Numbered from the stretch's first letter, positions 7,784-17,500 are shown. The stretch is DNA of 64,000 nt from an uncultured Rhizobiaceae bacterium (GCA_951813045.1 CATOTF010000002.1:248001-312000); one strand, 5' to 3'. Numbers and translations: made by a program. The notes: generated by a model not told the origin, from the letters alone.

Positions 7784-10438
7784 ATGGAACTGTTTTTTCT
7801 TGCGTTGCTGGTCCTGATTATGGCCTTGGCTCTGGGCTCCGGCTATCCGGTTGCCTTTGCGCTTCCCGGCGCGGCGATCTTGAGCATCGCTGCGGCAACT
7901 GCTGCGGGTTACATATTCGCTGGTGACCCGGCGGCTTATTTTGCGCAAGGGGACGGGGGCCAATGGCTTTCCGCAGGCGTGTTGAACCTGCGAGGGGTCT
8001 ATTGGGAGGTTGAACGGGATACGCTGATTGCGATTCCGCTGTTCATCTTCATGGGCATCATGTTGCAGCGTTCCAAGATCGCCGAAGACCTGCTGATCAC
8101 GATGGCGCAATTGTTCGGTCCGGTGCCTGGTGGATTGGGCATTTCGGTGGTTTTCGTTGGTGCTTTGCTTGCCGCAACAACTGGTATCGTCGGTGCCACC
8201 GTCGTTGCCATGGGCTTGATTTCGCTTCCTGCGATGCTGCGCAATAATTATTCAAAACCCTTGGCAACTGGCACAATCGCGGCTTCGGGAACGTTGGGGC
8301 AGATCATCCCGCCTTCCATCGTCCTGATCATTTTGGCCGACCAATTGGCGTCTGCGACGGACCAGGCTTCGACCCTGCGCAAGACGCTGCACAAACAATC
8401 CACCGGTGAATTGTCTATGCCGTCCTATTTCGATGTGGTGTCCACGTCCGCTGGTGAAATGTTCCTTGGTGCATTGGTGCCCGGCCTCGTGCTGGTTGCG
8501 CTTTATATGCTCTACATCCTGATTTACGCCATGCTGCGCCCCCACGTTGCGCCGCCAGTACGGTCCGATAGTCAATTCAATGCGGAGTTTTTCTTCCAGC
8601 TCGGTCTGGCGCTCATTCCGCCGCTGGCGCTGATCTTCCTCGTTCTAGGTTCCATCATTACCGGTGTTGCAACCGTGAATCAGGCGGGCGCTATCGGTGC
8701 GGCTGGCGCCTTGTTGATGGCGGGCTACCGGCTCACCCAGGGGCAAAAAAGCTCATTTGTCCCGGCGTTGATTGCGCTGGCAGCGCTGGTGGTTATCGGG
8801 TTCATCGTCACCAACTATTCCCCCAACATCAAGGCGGTCAATACGACAACCGACGTGATGGCGGTCACGGCCGCCATCATTGCGTCTGCCGCCTTGGTCA
8901 TAGCGCTCATCTGGTCGTCATGGCGGGCCTATAAAATTGAAAACACACTGCACGAGGTGATGATTGAAACGGCGAAAGCCACCTCACTGGTGTTCATCAT
9001 CCTGCTCGGTGCTGCTATGTTGACTGCCGCCTTCCGAGCCTTTGGCGGGGAAGAACTGGTCAAGCATTTTCTTGAAGGAATTCCGGGTGGATTCTGGGCC
9101 AAATTCATCACGGTGATGGCCGTGATTTTCGTCCTCGGCTTCTTCCTCGACTTCATCGAGATCGCCGTGGTGGTTGTGCCGATCGTTGCACCAATTCTGC
9201 TGGCTGACCCATCCGCCAATATTACAGCCGTTTGGCTCGGGGTGATGATCGGTTTGAATATTCAGACCTCTTTCCTCACCCCGCCATTTGGGTTTGCGCT
9301 GTTCTATTTGCGAGGGGTGGCACCAGCCATTGTCAAGACCATCGACATGTACAAGGGCGTCATCGCCTTTATCGGCTTGCAGCTTGCCGCGCTGGTCATT
9401 GTCGCAAATTTCCCGCCATTGGTGAATTACCTTCCAAACCGGGTTTCGTTTCTGGCAGAAACGGCCCCGCCACCGCGTAACCCGCGTATCCAGTATTGCG
9501 TTGAAGAATATATCTACGGAAGATTGGTGCAGGATACCGGTGAACTCTCCAGTGCAGTGGCCGCTGCGAAGACGCTCGATACGAGCTTCCTGCCGAAGAA
9601 AATTGCAGCGGATCTGACCGGAAGTTTTGATGGTGTCGCAAAGGCAAAAGAACTGCTGGAAGCTGCCAAAGTCGCCGAAGCGAAGGTTGCTGAAGCGGCG
9701 GTCGAGTACCGCCCACTCCACCGTACTGTTCGCGCACTGGAGCGTGACGCTCGGGTATTTGATGTTGAGATCAAGGAATTGGAGACAACCGTCTCCCGTC
9801 TTCGCGGAGATGAAAATGCCAGTGCCCGTGAGCGCTTTGAAACTCGCATAAAAAAAGCGGCAGAAGAGCGCGATGCGTTATTGGCGCAAATTCCAGCTGA
9901 ATGGGCTGAAACACAGGCTACATTTGCCAAATTGACGAAAGAAGAAGCGAACCTTCGAAACCAGTTCCGCCGCGCTGCCGACGGTTCTTATGAGGGCACC
10001 GCTCGTCTGTCGTCAACGCTGAAAGGCAGCGCAGAATATGCAGCACTTGAGCAGGAATTCAAAGACCTTCGAAATACCGTTGAAACCGGCAACCCTGAAG
10101 AAACTCAGACCATCGTCAATACATTTGCTGCGAAGTTCACCATGACAGGCGCCGAAAAAGTCAGGTCCGGTCTGGGCAAAGTCCGCCGCGCATTACGGCG
10201 CAAAAAGCCTGATATTTCGAAGGCCTTGAAAGAGTTTGACCGCGCACAAAAGGAATACATAAAACAACTTGAATGGCGCGCTAAAGCGCAAGGTGAATTC
10301 GCGGCATCCGTTTCGACCTACGAGGTTGCCCTGCGTGGTACCATCGGCATGCGTCAGCAGCAACGCATGACACGGGAACAAGGCCTGTCCGTTGCTTCCT
10401 GCCAATCAGATCACCGGGATATTTCACTGAACTTCTAG
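7784..10438 (+). CDS. TRAP transporter large permease DctM with C-terminal coiled-coil extension
   Basis: This 884-residue protein is about twice the usual DctM length of 430. Residues 1 to roughly 560 form the DctM permease (LIAIPLFIFMGIMLQRS, GTLGQIIPPSIVLI, ASFLTPPFGFAL-like motif). They include an inserted block of extra membrane segments near residues 325-400. From about residue 565 the sequence becomes hydrophilic and rich in Ala, Glu, Lys and Arg, with long heptad-like stretches predicted to be coiled coil. A basic patch (VRRALRRKKPD) lies near residue 800. The frame is continuous with no sign of frameshift. The tail should be cytoplasmic or periplasmic, depending on the topology of the last helix. 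Its function is unknown; oligomerisation or docking to a partner is possible. Confidence 0.9.
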   Translation: MELFFLALLVLIMALALGSGYPVAFALPGAAILSIAAATAAGYIFAGDPAAYFAQGDGGQWLSAGVLNLRGVYWEVERDTLIAIPLFIFMGIMLQRSKIAEDLLITMAQLFGPVPGGLGISVVFVGALLAATTGIVGATVVAMGLISLPAMLRNNYSKPLATGTIAASGTLGQIIPPSIVLIILADQLASATDQASTLRKTLHKQSTGELSMPSYFDVVSTSAGEMFLGALVPGLVLVALYMLYILIYAMLRPHVAPPVRSDSQFNAEFFFQLGLALIPPLALIFLVLGSIITGVATVNQAGAIGAAGALLMAGYRLTQGQKSSFVPALIALAALVVIGFIVTNYSPNIKAVNTTTDVMAVTAAIIASAALVIALIWSSWRAYKIENTLHEVMIETAKATSLVFIILLGAAMLTAAFRAFGGEELVKHFLEGIPGGFWAKFITVMAVIFVLGFFLDFIEIAVVVVPIVAPILLADPSANITAVWLGVMIGLNIQTSFLTPPFGFALFYLRGVAPAIVKTIDMYKGVIAFIGLQLAALVIVANFPPLVNYLPNRVSFLAETAPPPRNPRIQYCVEEYIYGRLVQDTGELSSAVAAAKTLDTSFLPKKIAADLTGSFDGVAKAKELLEAAKVAEAKVAEAAVEYRPLHRTVRALERDARVFDVEIKELETTVSRLRGDENASARERFETRIKKAAEERDALLAQIPAEWAETQATFAKLTKEEANLRNQFRRAADGSYEGTARLSSTLKGSAEYAALEQEFKDLRNTVETGNPEETQTIVNTFAAKFTMTGAEKVRSGLGKVRRALRRKKPDISKALKEFDRAQKEYIKQLEWRAKAQGEFAASVSTYEVALRGTIGMRQQQRMTREQGLSVASCQSDHRDISLNF

Positions 10439-10503
10439 GTGTGGTTGTTAAAACCGGGCGATTGCGGCTTTGGAATGCTTGAAAATGGCGGTAAGAGGCG
10501 TTT

Positions 10504-10998
10504 ATGACAAACGCCTTTTCCAGCCTAACTTCCCGATGTGAAGCCCTGTTTCGCAAGCTGAGCGCATTTTGCGGCTGGCTATTGCTGGCGCTCGTGATCC
10601 TTCAATTTAGCGTTGTTATTGGCCGATACCTGTTGGGCATCAACTTCCTCTGGGCGCAGGAACTTGCGCTCTACCTCCACGCGAGCATTTTCCTGCTTGG
10701 GTCGGGGTGGACGCTTCTTCAAAACCGCCACGTATCCATCGATATTTTCTACAATAAAATGGGAGCGGGAGGCCACAAGTTAGTCGGGCGGTTTGGGATG
10801 TTCTTGCTGCTTGTACCCGCAATGATGACGGTGCTCATCTATTCATCTGGCTACGCGCTTGAAAGCTGGTCAGTGCTTGAAGGGTCACGAGAAATTTCCG
10901 GCCTGCCAGGTGTATTTCTCGTCAAAACACTCATTCCGTTATTTGCACTTTTAATGCTCATCGCAGGCTGCATTAGCGCTTTGAAATCCGATGAGTGA
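10504..10998 (+). CDS. TRAP transporter small permease subunit DctQ (second copy)
   Basis: This 164-residue protein of normal DctQ length has four hydrophobic segments and the family motif (LWAQELALYLHASIFLLGSGWTL, then NRHVSIDIFYNKMG). It overlaps the second dctM by eight bases. It lies 65 bases after the first dctM, so all four permease genes can be on one transcript. No second binding-protein gene is present. The pair either shares the upstream DctP or depends on a binding protein encoded elsewhere. Confidence 0.92.
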   Translation: MTNAFSSLTSRCEALFRKLSAFCGWLLLALVILQFSVVIGRYLLGINFLWAQELALYLHASIFLLGSGWTLLQNRHVSIDIFYNKMGAGGHKLVGRFGMFLLLVPAMMTVLIYSSGYALESWSVLEGSREISGLPGVFLVKTLIPLFALLMLIAGCISALKSDE

Positions 10999-12367
10999 AT
11001 ATCTCGACATCCTGTTTATCAGCGCAACATTGGGTATCCTTTTGTCAGGTTATCCTGTGGCGCTGACACTTGCGGGAATGTCTGTTCTGTTCGCAATTTT
11101 GGGATGGCAGTTTGGTCAATTCGATCTTGCATTATTTCAGGCCATTCCATCGCGCTTGTTTGGCATCGCGACAAATCAGGTTTTGCTGGCCATTCCGCTG
11201 TTTGTCTTTATGGGGTTGGTGTTGGAGCGTTCAAAACTTGCTGATGATATGCTCCGCGTGGCCGCTCAAATATTTTCGGGAATGCGCGGCGGGTTAACCG
11301 TATCGGTTTCCCTTGTTGGGCTGTTGCTGGCGGCTTCGACGGGGATAGTTGGCGCAAGTGTGGCGACCCTTGGCCTGTTGGCGTTGCCGAGCCTGTTGCG
11401 CAATGGCGTGTCACCTTCCTTGGCAGGTGGAACCGTGGCGGCGGCGGGGACATTGGGCCAGATCATTCCCCCGTCGATTGTGCTCATCGTGTTGGGTGAT
11501 CAGATGTCTAACGCCTGGCAGGAAGCCCAGACCCGTTCGGGTAATTTTGCGCCGGACAGTGTTTCAGTCGCGGACCTGTTTGCTGGAGCTATAGTGCCGG
11601 GAATCCTGTTGGTATCTTTCTTTGCGGTCTATCAGATATTTGCGTCAAAACCGACTTCCAAAGCTCAGGTAAATCCAGACGAACATCTTAATACCAGACA
11701 ATTGCTGAGTTCCTTTGTGCCGCCATTGGTGCTGATCATCGCGGTCTTGGGCAGTATTCTCGCGGGCCTCGCGACACCATCTGAAGCGGCGGGCGTTGGA
11801 GCAGTTGGAGCTTTGTTTCTGGCGCGAAACAGACTTGATCTGACGCAGCTTAAATCTGTTCTGGAAAACAGTGTTCACCTGATATCGATGATCTTCCTTA
11901 TCATCATCGGAGCTTCGCTTTTCTCATTGGTGTTCCGGGGACTTGGCGGGGACGAGACAATCGCGAGATTGCTGGCAGACCTTCCCGGCGGAATTTACGG
12001 TGCTCTCTTCATCGTCATGCTGGCGATATTTTTATTGGGATTCATACTCGATTTTCTGGAAATTACATTCATTGTCGTGCCACTCGTCGCACCAGTGTTG
12101 CTGACGATGAGTTTTCCAGACGGTTCTGCAATGAGCCCTGTGTGGTTGGGCGTCCTGATCGCGTTAAACCTGCAGACATCGTTTCTGACCCCACCGTTCG
12201 GCCTGTCCCTGTTTTATCTGCGTAGCGTTGCTGCCGATAAAATATCGACGGCGGATTTGTATAGCGGGGTAGTTCCCTTCGTTCTGCTACAACTGCTGAC
12301 GCTCCTTTGCGTCATAGTTTTTCCCCAACTTGCAACGATTGTTCCCGATTGGCTCTATGGTGGTTAA
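10991..12367 (+). CDS. TRAP transporter large permease subunit DctM (second copy)
   Basis: This 458-residue, standard-length DctM has the usual hydrophobic pattern and conserved segments (AIPLFVFMGLVLERSKLADD, GTLGQIIPPSIVLIVLGDQ, NLQTSFLTPPFGLSLFYLR). It has neither the inserted helices nor the coiled-coil tail of the first DctM, so the two are divergent paralogues and not a recent tandem duplication. It carries the ion-coupled transport path in the inner membrane. Confidence 0.93.
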   Translation: MSEYLDILFISATLGILLSGYPVALTLAGMSVLFAILGWQFGQFDLALFQAIPSRLFGIATNQVLLAIPLFVFMGLVLERSKLADDMLRVAAQIFSGMRGGLTVSVSLVGLLLAASTGIVGASVATLGLLALPSLLRNGVSPSLAGGTVAAAGTLGQIIPPSIVLIVLGDQMSNAWQEAQTRSGNFAPDSVSVADLFAGAIVPGILLVSFFAVYQIFASKPTSKAQVNPDEHLNTRQLLSSFVPPLVLIIAVLGSILAGLATPSEAAGVGAVGALFLARNRLDLTQLKSVLENSVHLISMIFLIIIGASLFSLVFRGLGGDETIARLLADLPGGIYGALFIVMLAIFLLGFILDFLEITFIVVPLVAPVLLTMSFPDGSAMSPVWLGVLIALNLQTSFLTPPFGLSLFYLRSVAADKISTADLYSGVVPFVLLQLLTLLCVIVFPQLATIVPDWLYGG

Positions 12368-12510
12368 ACCGCGCATTTATTGTACCGACCTTCCAGTATC
12401 AGAGGCAACAAATTTCAAGAACTCGCAAATGTGTCGATAGTTATTGCAATTTTCGCTGATCACGCGCGATTTGCATTGACTGAGAGGGCTTTGCTTCCGA
12501 AACTATGGAG

Positions 12511-12552
12511 CGGTTCCCTATTTGATGGAATCATCAAATGGATAAGGAACCG
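12511..12552. promoter_or_regulatory. Nested inverted repeat upstream of the oxidoreductase gene
   Basis: An 8-bp perfect inverted repeat (ATTTGATG-GAAT-CATCAAAT, 12520-12539) is nested inside outer arms CGGTTCC (12511-12517) and GGAACCG (12546-12552). It lies about 100 bases before the start at 12653 and after the end of the TRAP operon. It could be an operator or an RNA hairpin. On the plus strand an A-run follows the outer arm, which argues against a terminator for the upstream genes. Confidence 0.45.
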
Positions 12553-12652
12553 CAAAAAAATTAGATTTATAGCGCGCAATTTTTTGAGACAAAATTTGGT
12601 GCGCTATTGTGTGGCAAATCACTCGATTTAAGATGTTCAGGGAGCCTACGGA

Positions 12653-15600
12653 ATGGCGGTCAAAGATGGCAAAAACAGTGTAGTGGCGGTGCCCGCGAAG
12701 CTAAAGACCGTTCATCTGGACGACAAATATGATCTTGAAAAGGATCAGATTTTCATTACCGGCACGCAAGCTGTTGTGCGCCTCACCTTGATGCAAAAAG
12801 AAAGAGACCGCCGCGCCGGTCTCAATACCGGTGGTTATGTCTCCGGCTATCGCGGATCGCCAATCGGCGGCCTCGATTTGGCCATGTGGAAAGAACAGGC
12901 CCGCCTGTCTGCCAGCGATATCGTATTTGAACCCGGCCTCAACGAAGACATCGCCGCGACCGCAGTTTGGGGAACCCAACAGGCGGAAATGCGCGGCGAG
13001 GGTAAATATGACGGGGTGTTCAGCATTTGGTACGCCAAAGGCCCCGGCGTTGACCGTTCTGGCGACGTATTCCGCCATGCCAATATGGCAGGTACTTCGC
13101 CCAATGGTGGCGTATTGGCGCTCATGGGCGATGACCATGTGGCGGAAAGTTCGACAACCGCGCACCAGTCAGAGTTCGGCTTTATCAATTATGGTATGCC
13201 GGTTCTTTCACCGGCAGGTGTTCAGGAAATTCTCGATTATGGTGTGTTGGGCTACGGGCTTTCCCGCTATGCAAGCGTTTGGGTGGGCATCAAATGCGTC
13301 AAGGACACAATTGAATCGACCGCGGTCATTGACGGCAGTGTCGACCGTATCAAACTGGTCGAGCCCAAAATAGACCGTCGCCCCAAAGAGGGCCTTGCCA
13401 TCAGAACCCATGACACGATGTTGCCGCAGGAAGCACGGCTGATCGATTACAAGCACGACGCGATTCTCGATTATGTTGCCGCCAACAAGATCAACAAGAC
13501 CATCCTGTCCGGCGGCAAGAAACCCCGCGTTGGTGTGATCACTTCGGGCAAATCCTATCTTGATGTGCGCCAGGCGATGGATGATCTGGGCGTAGATGAG
13601 GTGCGCGGCAACAATCTTGGCATGCGCCTTTATAAAGTCGGTTGTGTTTGGCCGCTTTCCAAACAGGAATTGCAGACCTTCGGTAAAGGTCTTGATCTGA
13701 TTGTTGTCGTTGAAGAAAAACGTTCCCTGATCGAAAGCCAATTGCGCGAAGCGCTTTATGGTGTGGCGAAGCCACCCATCATTGTTGGTAAAAAAGACGA
13801 GAATGATAACTGGCTGCTTACGCCCAAAGCGCAGCTGGATTCCAACACCATCGCAATCGCGATTGGTGAGCGGGTTAACCGTTTTGCAAAAGACCGCAAA
13901 CTTGGTGCCAAGGTAAAACATCTCAAAGACGCCCAGGAGGCATTGGCGGCAACACAGGGCGTTGCCATGCGCGTTCCCTATTTCTGCGCCGGTTGTCCGC
14001 ATAATTCTTCCACCCATATTCCCGATGGTAGCCGCGCCTACGCGGGCATCGGCTGCCATTACATGTCGCAATGGATGGACCGTTCTACCGAGGGTTTCAC
14101 CCAAATGGGCGGGGAAGGCGCGAACTGGATCGGTGAGCACCATTTCTCCACCCGTGATCACGTGTTCCAAAATCTCGGGGATGGCACATATAATCATTCC
14201 GGCGCGCTTGCCATTCGGGCAGCCGCTGCTTCGGGAGCAAATGTCACCTATAAAATCCTGTTCAATGACGCGGTTGCAATGACGGGTGGTCAACCGAACG
14301 AGGGCAATTTGACCCCTTGGGGCATAGCCAATCAGGTCTATGCCGAAGGTGCTAAACGGGTGGTCGTCGTGACGGACGAACCGCACAAATATGATTCGAC
14401 TGTTCAATGGCCTTTCGGGACCACCATCCATCACCGTTCGGAATTGAATGCCGTTCAGCAGGAACTTGCAAAGACCGAAGGCCTGACGGCGATGATCTAT
14501 GATCAGACCTGCGCCAGCGAAAAACGCCGCCGCCGCAAACGTGGCGCATTCCCGGACCCGGACAAGCGCATTTTGATCAATGAACAGGTTTGTGAAGGCT
14601 GCGGCGATTGTGGTGTTCAATCCAATTGTGTGGCCGTCGGTGCGGTGGAAACGGAAACGGGCCGTAAACGCCAGATTGACCAGAATGCCTGTAACAAGGA
14701 TTTTTCCTGCATAAATGGATTTTGCCCGAGTTTCGTTACCGTCCACGGTGGTGTGTTGAAAAAAGGCGAAGCGTCAACCGCAGGGTCGGATTATCCGCAA
14801 ATTCCAGAACCGGACTTGCTGGCGCTTGACGGTTCCTATGGCGTGGTTGTCACAGGTGTTGGTGGCACGGGCGTTGTCACGGTAGGTGCCGTGCTCGGCA
14901 TGGCCGCGCATCTTGAAGGCAAGGGTTCCGCGATTATCGACATGGCAGGTCTTGCGCAAAAAGGTGGTGAAGTTGCCAGCCATTTACGGATTGCGCCATC
15001 ACCCGACGATATCAAATCTATCCGCATCGCCGCATCCGGCGCGGACCTTATTTTGGGTTGTGACATGGTAACCGCGTCCACCCAAAAGGTGTTGGGGTCA
15101 ATTGAACAGGGGCGCACACGCGTTGTGCTGAATACATACGAGAAATTGTCCGGTGAGTTCACCCACAATATCGATTTCTCATTCCCCACATTGCGCATCA
15201 TCAACGCATTGGAAAAGGCTGCCGGTAAAGATAAAACCACGACGGTCGACGCCCAGAAAATGGCGATTTCCCTGGTCGGTGATGCAATTGGCGCCAATAT
15301 GTTTATGCTCGGCTTCGCCTGGCAAAACGGTGGCCTACCGGTTTCGAGGCAGGCGATTACCCGGGCAATCGAACTCAACGGTGTTCAGATCCCGATGAAC
15401 ATGGCTGCATTTGAATGGGGCCGTGTGGCGGCTCATGACGTGATGCTTTTACCGGTTATGAAGGCCAAGGCGAAAACAGCTGTTGGCCATCAAAATCTCT
15501 CATCGTCTGTTGATGAGATTATCGACCGTCGCGCGCAATGGCTGGGCCAGTACCAGAATTCTGCTTATGCAAAACGGTATACTGATCGCGTTGCGAAAGT

Positions 15601-16168
15601 TCAGGCTGCTGAACAGACCGCCGGTGGCAAATCCGTCTTGACGGAAGCTGTTGCCCGCAATCTCTACAAACTCATGGCTATCAAAGACGAATTTGAAGTT
15701 GCGCGACTTTACTCTGATGGCTCGTTCATGGAGCAGCTTTCCAGTCAGTTCGACAGTTACAAAAAACTTGAATTCCACCTCGCACCACCGCTTTTTTCCA
15801 AACGTAACGACAAGGGCGAATTGCAAAAAAGTGTATATGGCCCGTGGATGATGAAAGCCTATAAATGGCTCGCGCGTGCGCGTGTTTTACGCGGCGGCGT
15901 GTTTGATGTTTTTGGATATACGGCAGAGCGTAAGATGGAGCGCCAGTTGCTGGCGGACTATGAAGCTGTTCTGGATGAAATTGTTCAAGGCCTGTCAAAA
16001 GACACGATCAAAGCCGCGGTTGCCTTGGCGAATTATCCAAAAACAATCCGTGGCTACGGCCATGTGAAAGAGCGCAATGTCGAAAAGGTGAATGCTGAGA
16101 AAATGCAATTGCGAGCAAGATTTAAAAACCCAAAAGGGTCGATGGTCGAGTTGGAAGCTGCCGAATAA
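12653..16168 (+). CDS. Indolepyruvate:ferredoxin oxidoreductase family protein, fused alpha-beta form
   Basis: This 1171-residue cytoplasmic enzyme of the 2-oxoacid:ferredoxin oxidoreductase superfamily starts after an AGGGAG ribosome-binding site. In order it has a pyrimidine-binding domain (around GDDHVAESSTTAHQSEFGF) and a thiamine diphosphate-binding domain from about residue 440 (FCAGCPHNSS, then GDGTYNHSG). A Cys-rich ferredoxin-like cluster motif follows near 647-659 (CEGCGDCGVQSNC), then the gamma-type domain from about 729 (VTGVGGTGVVTVG), then a long C-terminal domain. The family oxidatively decarboxylates aryl or branched 2-oxo acids to acyl-CoA. The adjacent acyl-CoA ligase and amino-acid-type ABC transporter suggest catabolism of aromatic or branched amino acids; the exact substrate is not evident. 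Confidence 0.93.
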   Translation: MAVKDGKNSVVAVPAKLKTVHLDDKYDLEKDQIFITGTQAVVRLTLMQKERDRRAGLNTGGYVSGYRGSPIGGLDLAMWKEQARLSASDIVFEPGLNEDIAATAVWGTQQAEMRGEGKYDGVFSIWYAKGPGVDRSGDVFRHANMAGTSPNGGVLALMGDDHVAESSTTAHQSEFGFINYGMPVLSPAGVQEILDYGVLGYGLSRYASVWVGIKCVKDTIESTAVIDGSVDRIKLVEPKIDRRPKEGLAIRTHDTMLPQEARLIDYKHDAILDYVAANKINKTILSGGKKPRVGVITSGKSYLDVRQAMDDLGVDEVRGNNLGMRLYKVGCVWPLSKQELQTFGKGLDLIVVVEEKRSLIESQLREALYGVAKPPIIVGKKDENDNWLLTPKAQLDSNTIAIAIGERVNRFAKDRKLGAKVKHLKDAQEALAATQGVAMRVPYFCAGCPHNSSTHIPDGSRAYAGIGCHYMSQWMDRSTEGFTQMGGEGANWIGEHHFSTRDHVFQNLGDGTYNHSGALAIRAAAASGANVTYKILFNDAVAMTGGQPNEGNLTPWGIANQVYAEGAKRVVVVTDEPHKYDSTVQWPFGTTIHHRSELNAVQQELAKTEGLTAMIYDQTCASEKRRRRKRGAFPDPDKRILINEQVCEGCGDCGVQSNCVAVGAVETETGRKRQIDQNACNKDFSCINGFCPSFVTVHGGVLKKGEASTAGSDYPQIPEPDLLALDGSYGVVVTGVGGTGVVTVGAVLGMAAHLEGKGSAIIDMAGLAQKGGEVASHLRIAPSPDDIKSIRIAASGADLILGCDMVTASTQKVLGSIEQGRTRVVLNTYEKLSGEFTHNIDFSFPTLRIINALEKAAGKDKTTTVDAQKMAISLVGDAIGANMFMLGFAWQNGGLPVSRQAITRAIELNGVQIPMNMAAFEWGRVAAHDVMLLPVMKAKAKTAVGHQNLSSSVDEIIDRRAQWLGQYQNSAYAKRYTDRVAKVQAAEQTAGGKSVLTEAVARNLYKLMAIKDEFEVARLYSDGSFMEQLSSQFDSYKKLEFHLAPPLFSKRNDKGELQKSVYGPWMMKAYKWLARARVLRGGVFDVFGYTAERKMERQLLADYEAVLDEIVQGLSKDTIKAAVALANYPKTIRGYGHVKERNVEKVNAEKMQLRARFKNPKGSMVELEAAE

Positions 16169-16252
16169 TGCGTTGAAAAACCTGCATGATTCAACCGGTG
16201 GTTTGTTTAAAAACATAGTCTCACCCCGCCATCTTTACGTTACGACTAATCC

Positions 16253-17338
16253 ATGATAGGTAAGGTATACTTACCTAAGTGGAGTTTAGTTGAGATGGTC
16301 AGAGAAGCTTTTTTGGCACAGGCCGAAGTCTGCCGTCCGATGGGGTCGCCGTTCACATCAGACCTGTGCCTGTTGTTTGCTGAAAATCTTGACCACTCAA
16401 CTGCGGTTGGGTCGTTTTGCCTGGAGTGGGTGGGTGACCCAAGCCCGTCTGCCGACAGCATTCCGCTTCGAATTTGTGGCGGGTTGCATGCGCTCGTCTT
16501 GAGCGGGCGGGACACAAAACTCGCGCAATATTATCCGACTGATGGTGGTAACTGTCCCCCGTGGTCTGAAATTCAACGGGTGCTCGTTGAACATGAAGTC
16601 TTCCTGCTGGACTGGATGCAATCGCCGCCCCAAACAAATGAGGTCTCCCGTTCAGCAGTAATCTGGCCGGCGTTTATGGAGATTGTCCGACTAACGGGTA
16701 AACCCCTTCATCTTCTGGAAGTGGGCGCATCCGGCGGTCTCAATCTTCAGGCCAGCCGTTTTGCCTATGATTTAGGAGGTATTATTTGCGGAAATAAGGA
16801 TAGCGAACTGAGATTAACACCTGAATGGAAGGGCGATCTTCCCAACGTCGCTGATGTTGAAATTGCCGGCCGTGAAGCATGTGATCTCAATCCGTTGGAC
16901 CCGACACAAGATGACGACGCCCTTCGCCTACAAGCCTATGTGTGGCCCGATCAAGCAGACCGTCACGACCGTTTAAACAAAGCCGTAAAAATCGCCCGCT
17001 TATTTCCAGCACCTGTCGAAAAAGCCGATGCCATTGTCTGGTTGCGGGAGAAGTTAAGCGGATTGAGGCCAGAATACTGCACGGTAATTTATTCGACAAT
17101 CGCCTGGCAATATTTACCCGAAAATGCCCGCGCTGAAGGGGAGAGAATGATCTTCGAAGATGCTGGATCGTTGGTGGAGGATAAAACACTTGCCTGGGTT
17201 CGTTTTGAAGCCGATGGAGACACACCAGGCGCCGGGGTGCGGTTGCAATTATGGCAGGGGAACGAAGGTAAAAATATTGATTGTCTGTTAGGCCGCGCAG
17301 ATTTCCATGGCCGCTGGATCGACTGGTGGGCTGCCTGA
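16253..17338 (+). CDS. DUF2332 family protein
   Basis: Up to 361 residues. The family signature appears near the N-terminus (FLAQAEVCRPMGSPFTSDLC) and in the middle (LLEVGASGGLNLQASRF). The latter resembles a methyltransferase-like glycine loop, but the family has no established function that I can state. The first ATG at 16253 lies against an inverted repeat and has no good ribosome-binding site. An ATG at 16295 would remove 14 residues and place the start just ahead of the conserved part, so the shorter form is plausible. It sits between the oxidoreductase and the ligase in the same direction. It has no signal peptide or membrane segment. Confidence 0.8.
   Translation: MIGKVYLPKWSLVEMVREAFLAQAEVCRPMGSPFTSDLCLLFAENLDHSTAVGSFCLEWVGDPSPSADSIPLRICGGLHALVLSGRDTKLAQYYPTDGGNCPPWSEIQRVLVEHEVFLLDWMQSPPQTNEVSRSAVIWPAFMEIVRLTGKPLHLLEVGASGGLNLQASRFAYDLGGIICGNKDSELRLTPEWKGDLPNVADVEIAGREACDLNPLDPTQDDDALRLQAYVWPDQADRHDRLNKAVKIARLFPAPVEKADAIVWLREKLSGLRPEYCTVIYSTIAWQYLPENARAEGERMIFEDAGSLVEDKTLAWVRFEADGDTPGAGVRLQLWQGNEGKNIDCLLGRADFHGRWIDWWAA
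16258..16276. repeat. Short inverted repeat at the DUF2332 gene start
   Basis: A 7-bp perfect inverted repeat (AGGTAAG-GTATA-CTTACCT) begins five bases after the first possible ATG of the next gene. If that gene really starts at 16295, this is an operator-like palindrome in its leader. Confidence 0.4.
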
Positions 17339-17500
17339 CGGTCATCAGACTAAAGATTACCTGAATAATGGTGTATTTCGCTTGTTATTTTATACCGTCC
17401 GGTCAAAACTGGTGGCAAGCAGGGCTGAACTCAGATTTCTGTGATTTTTAATGGCAGAACGAGGGCTCTGTCTTAAAGCGTTTGGGAGGACGTTTTGCAC

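Noticed and set aside
6740-8110. Long minus-strand open frame (456 codons) opposite the first DctQ and part of DctM
   Set aside because: Composition is rich in Gln, His, Arg and Asp with no fold or family, and it lies opposite two clear membrane protein genes; it is a shadow of the plus-strand codon pattern.
12380-12631. 83-codon open frame after the second dctM
   Set aside because: It begins with TTG, has no ribosome-binding site, runs through the inverted repeat at 12511-12552 and has no recognisable character.
13208-14746. Minus-strand open frame of 512 codons inside the indolepyruvate oxidoreductase gene
   Set aside because: It is fully antisense to a conserved enzyme with intact domains and shows no recognisable motifs.
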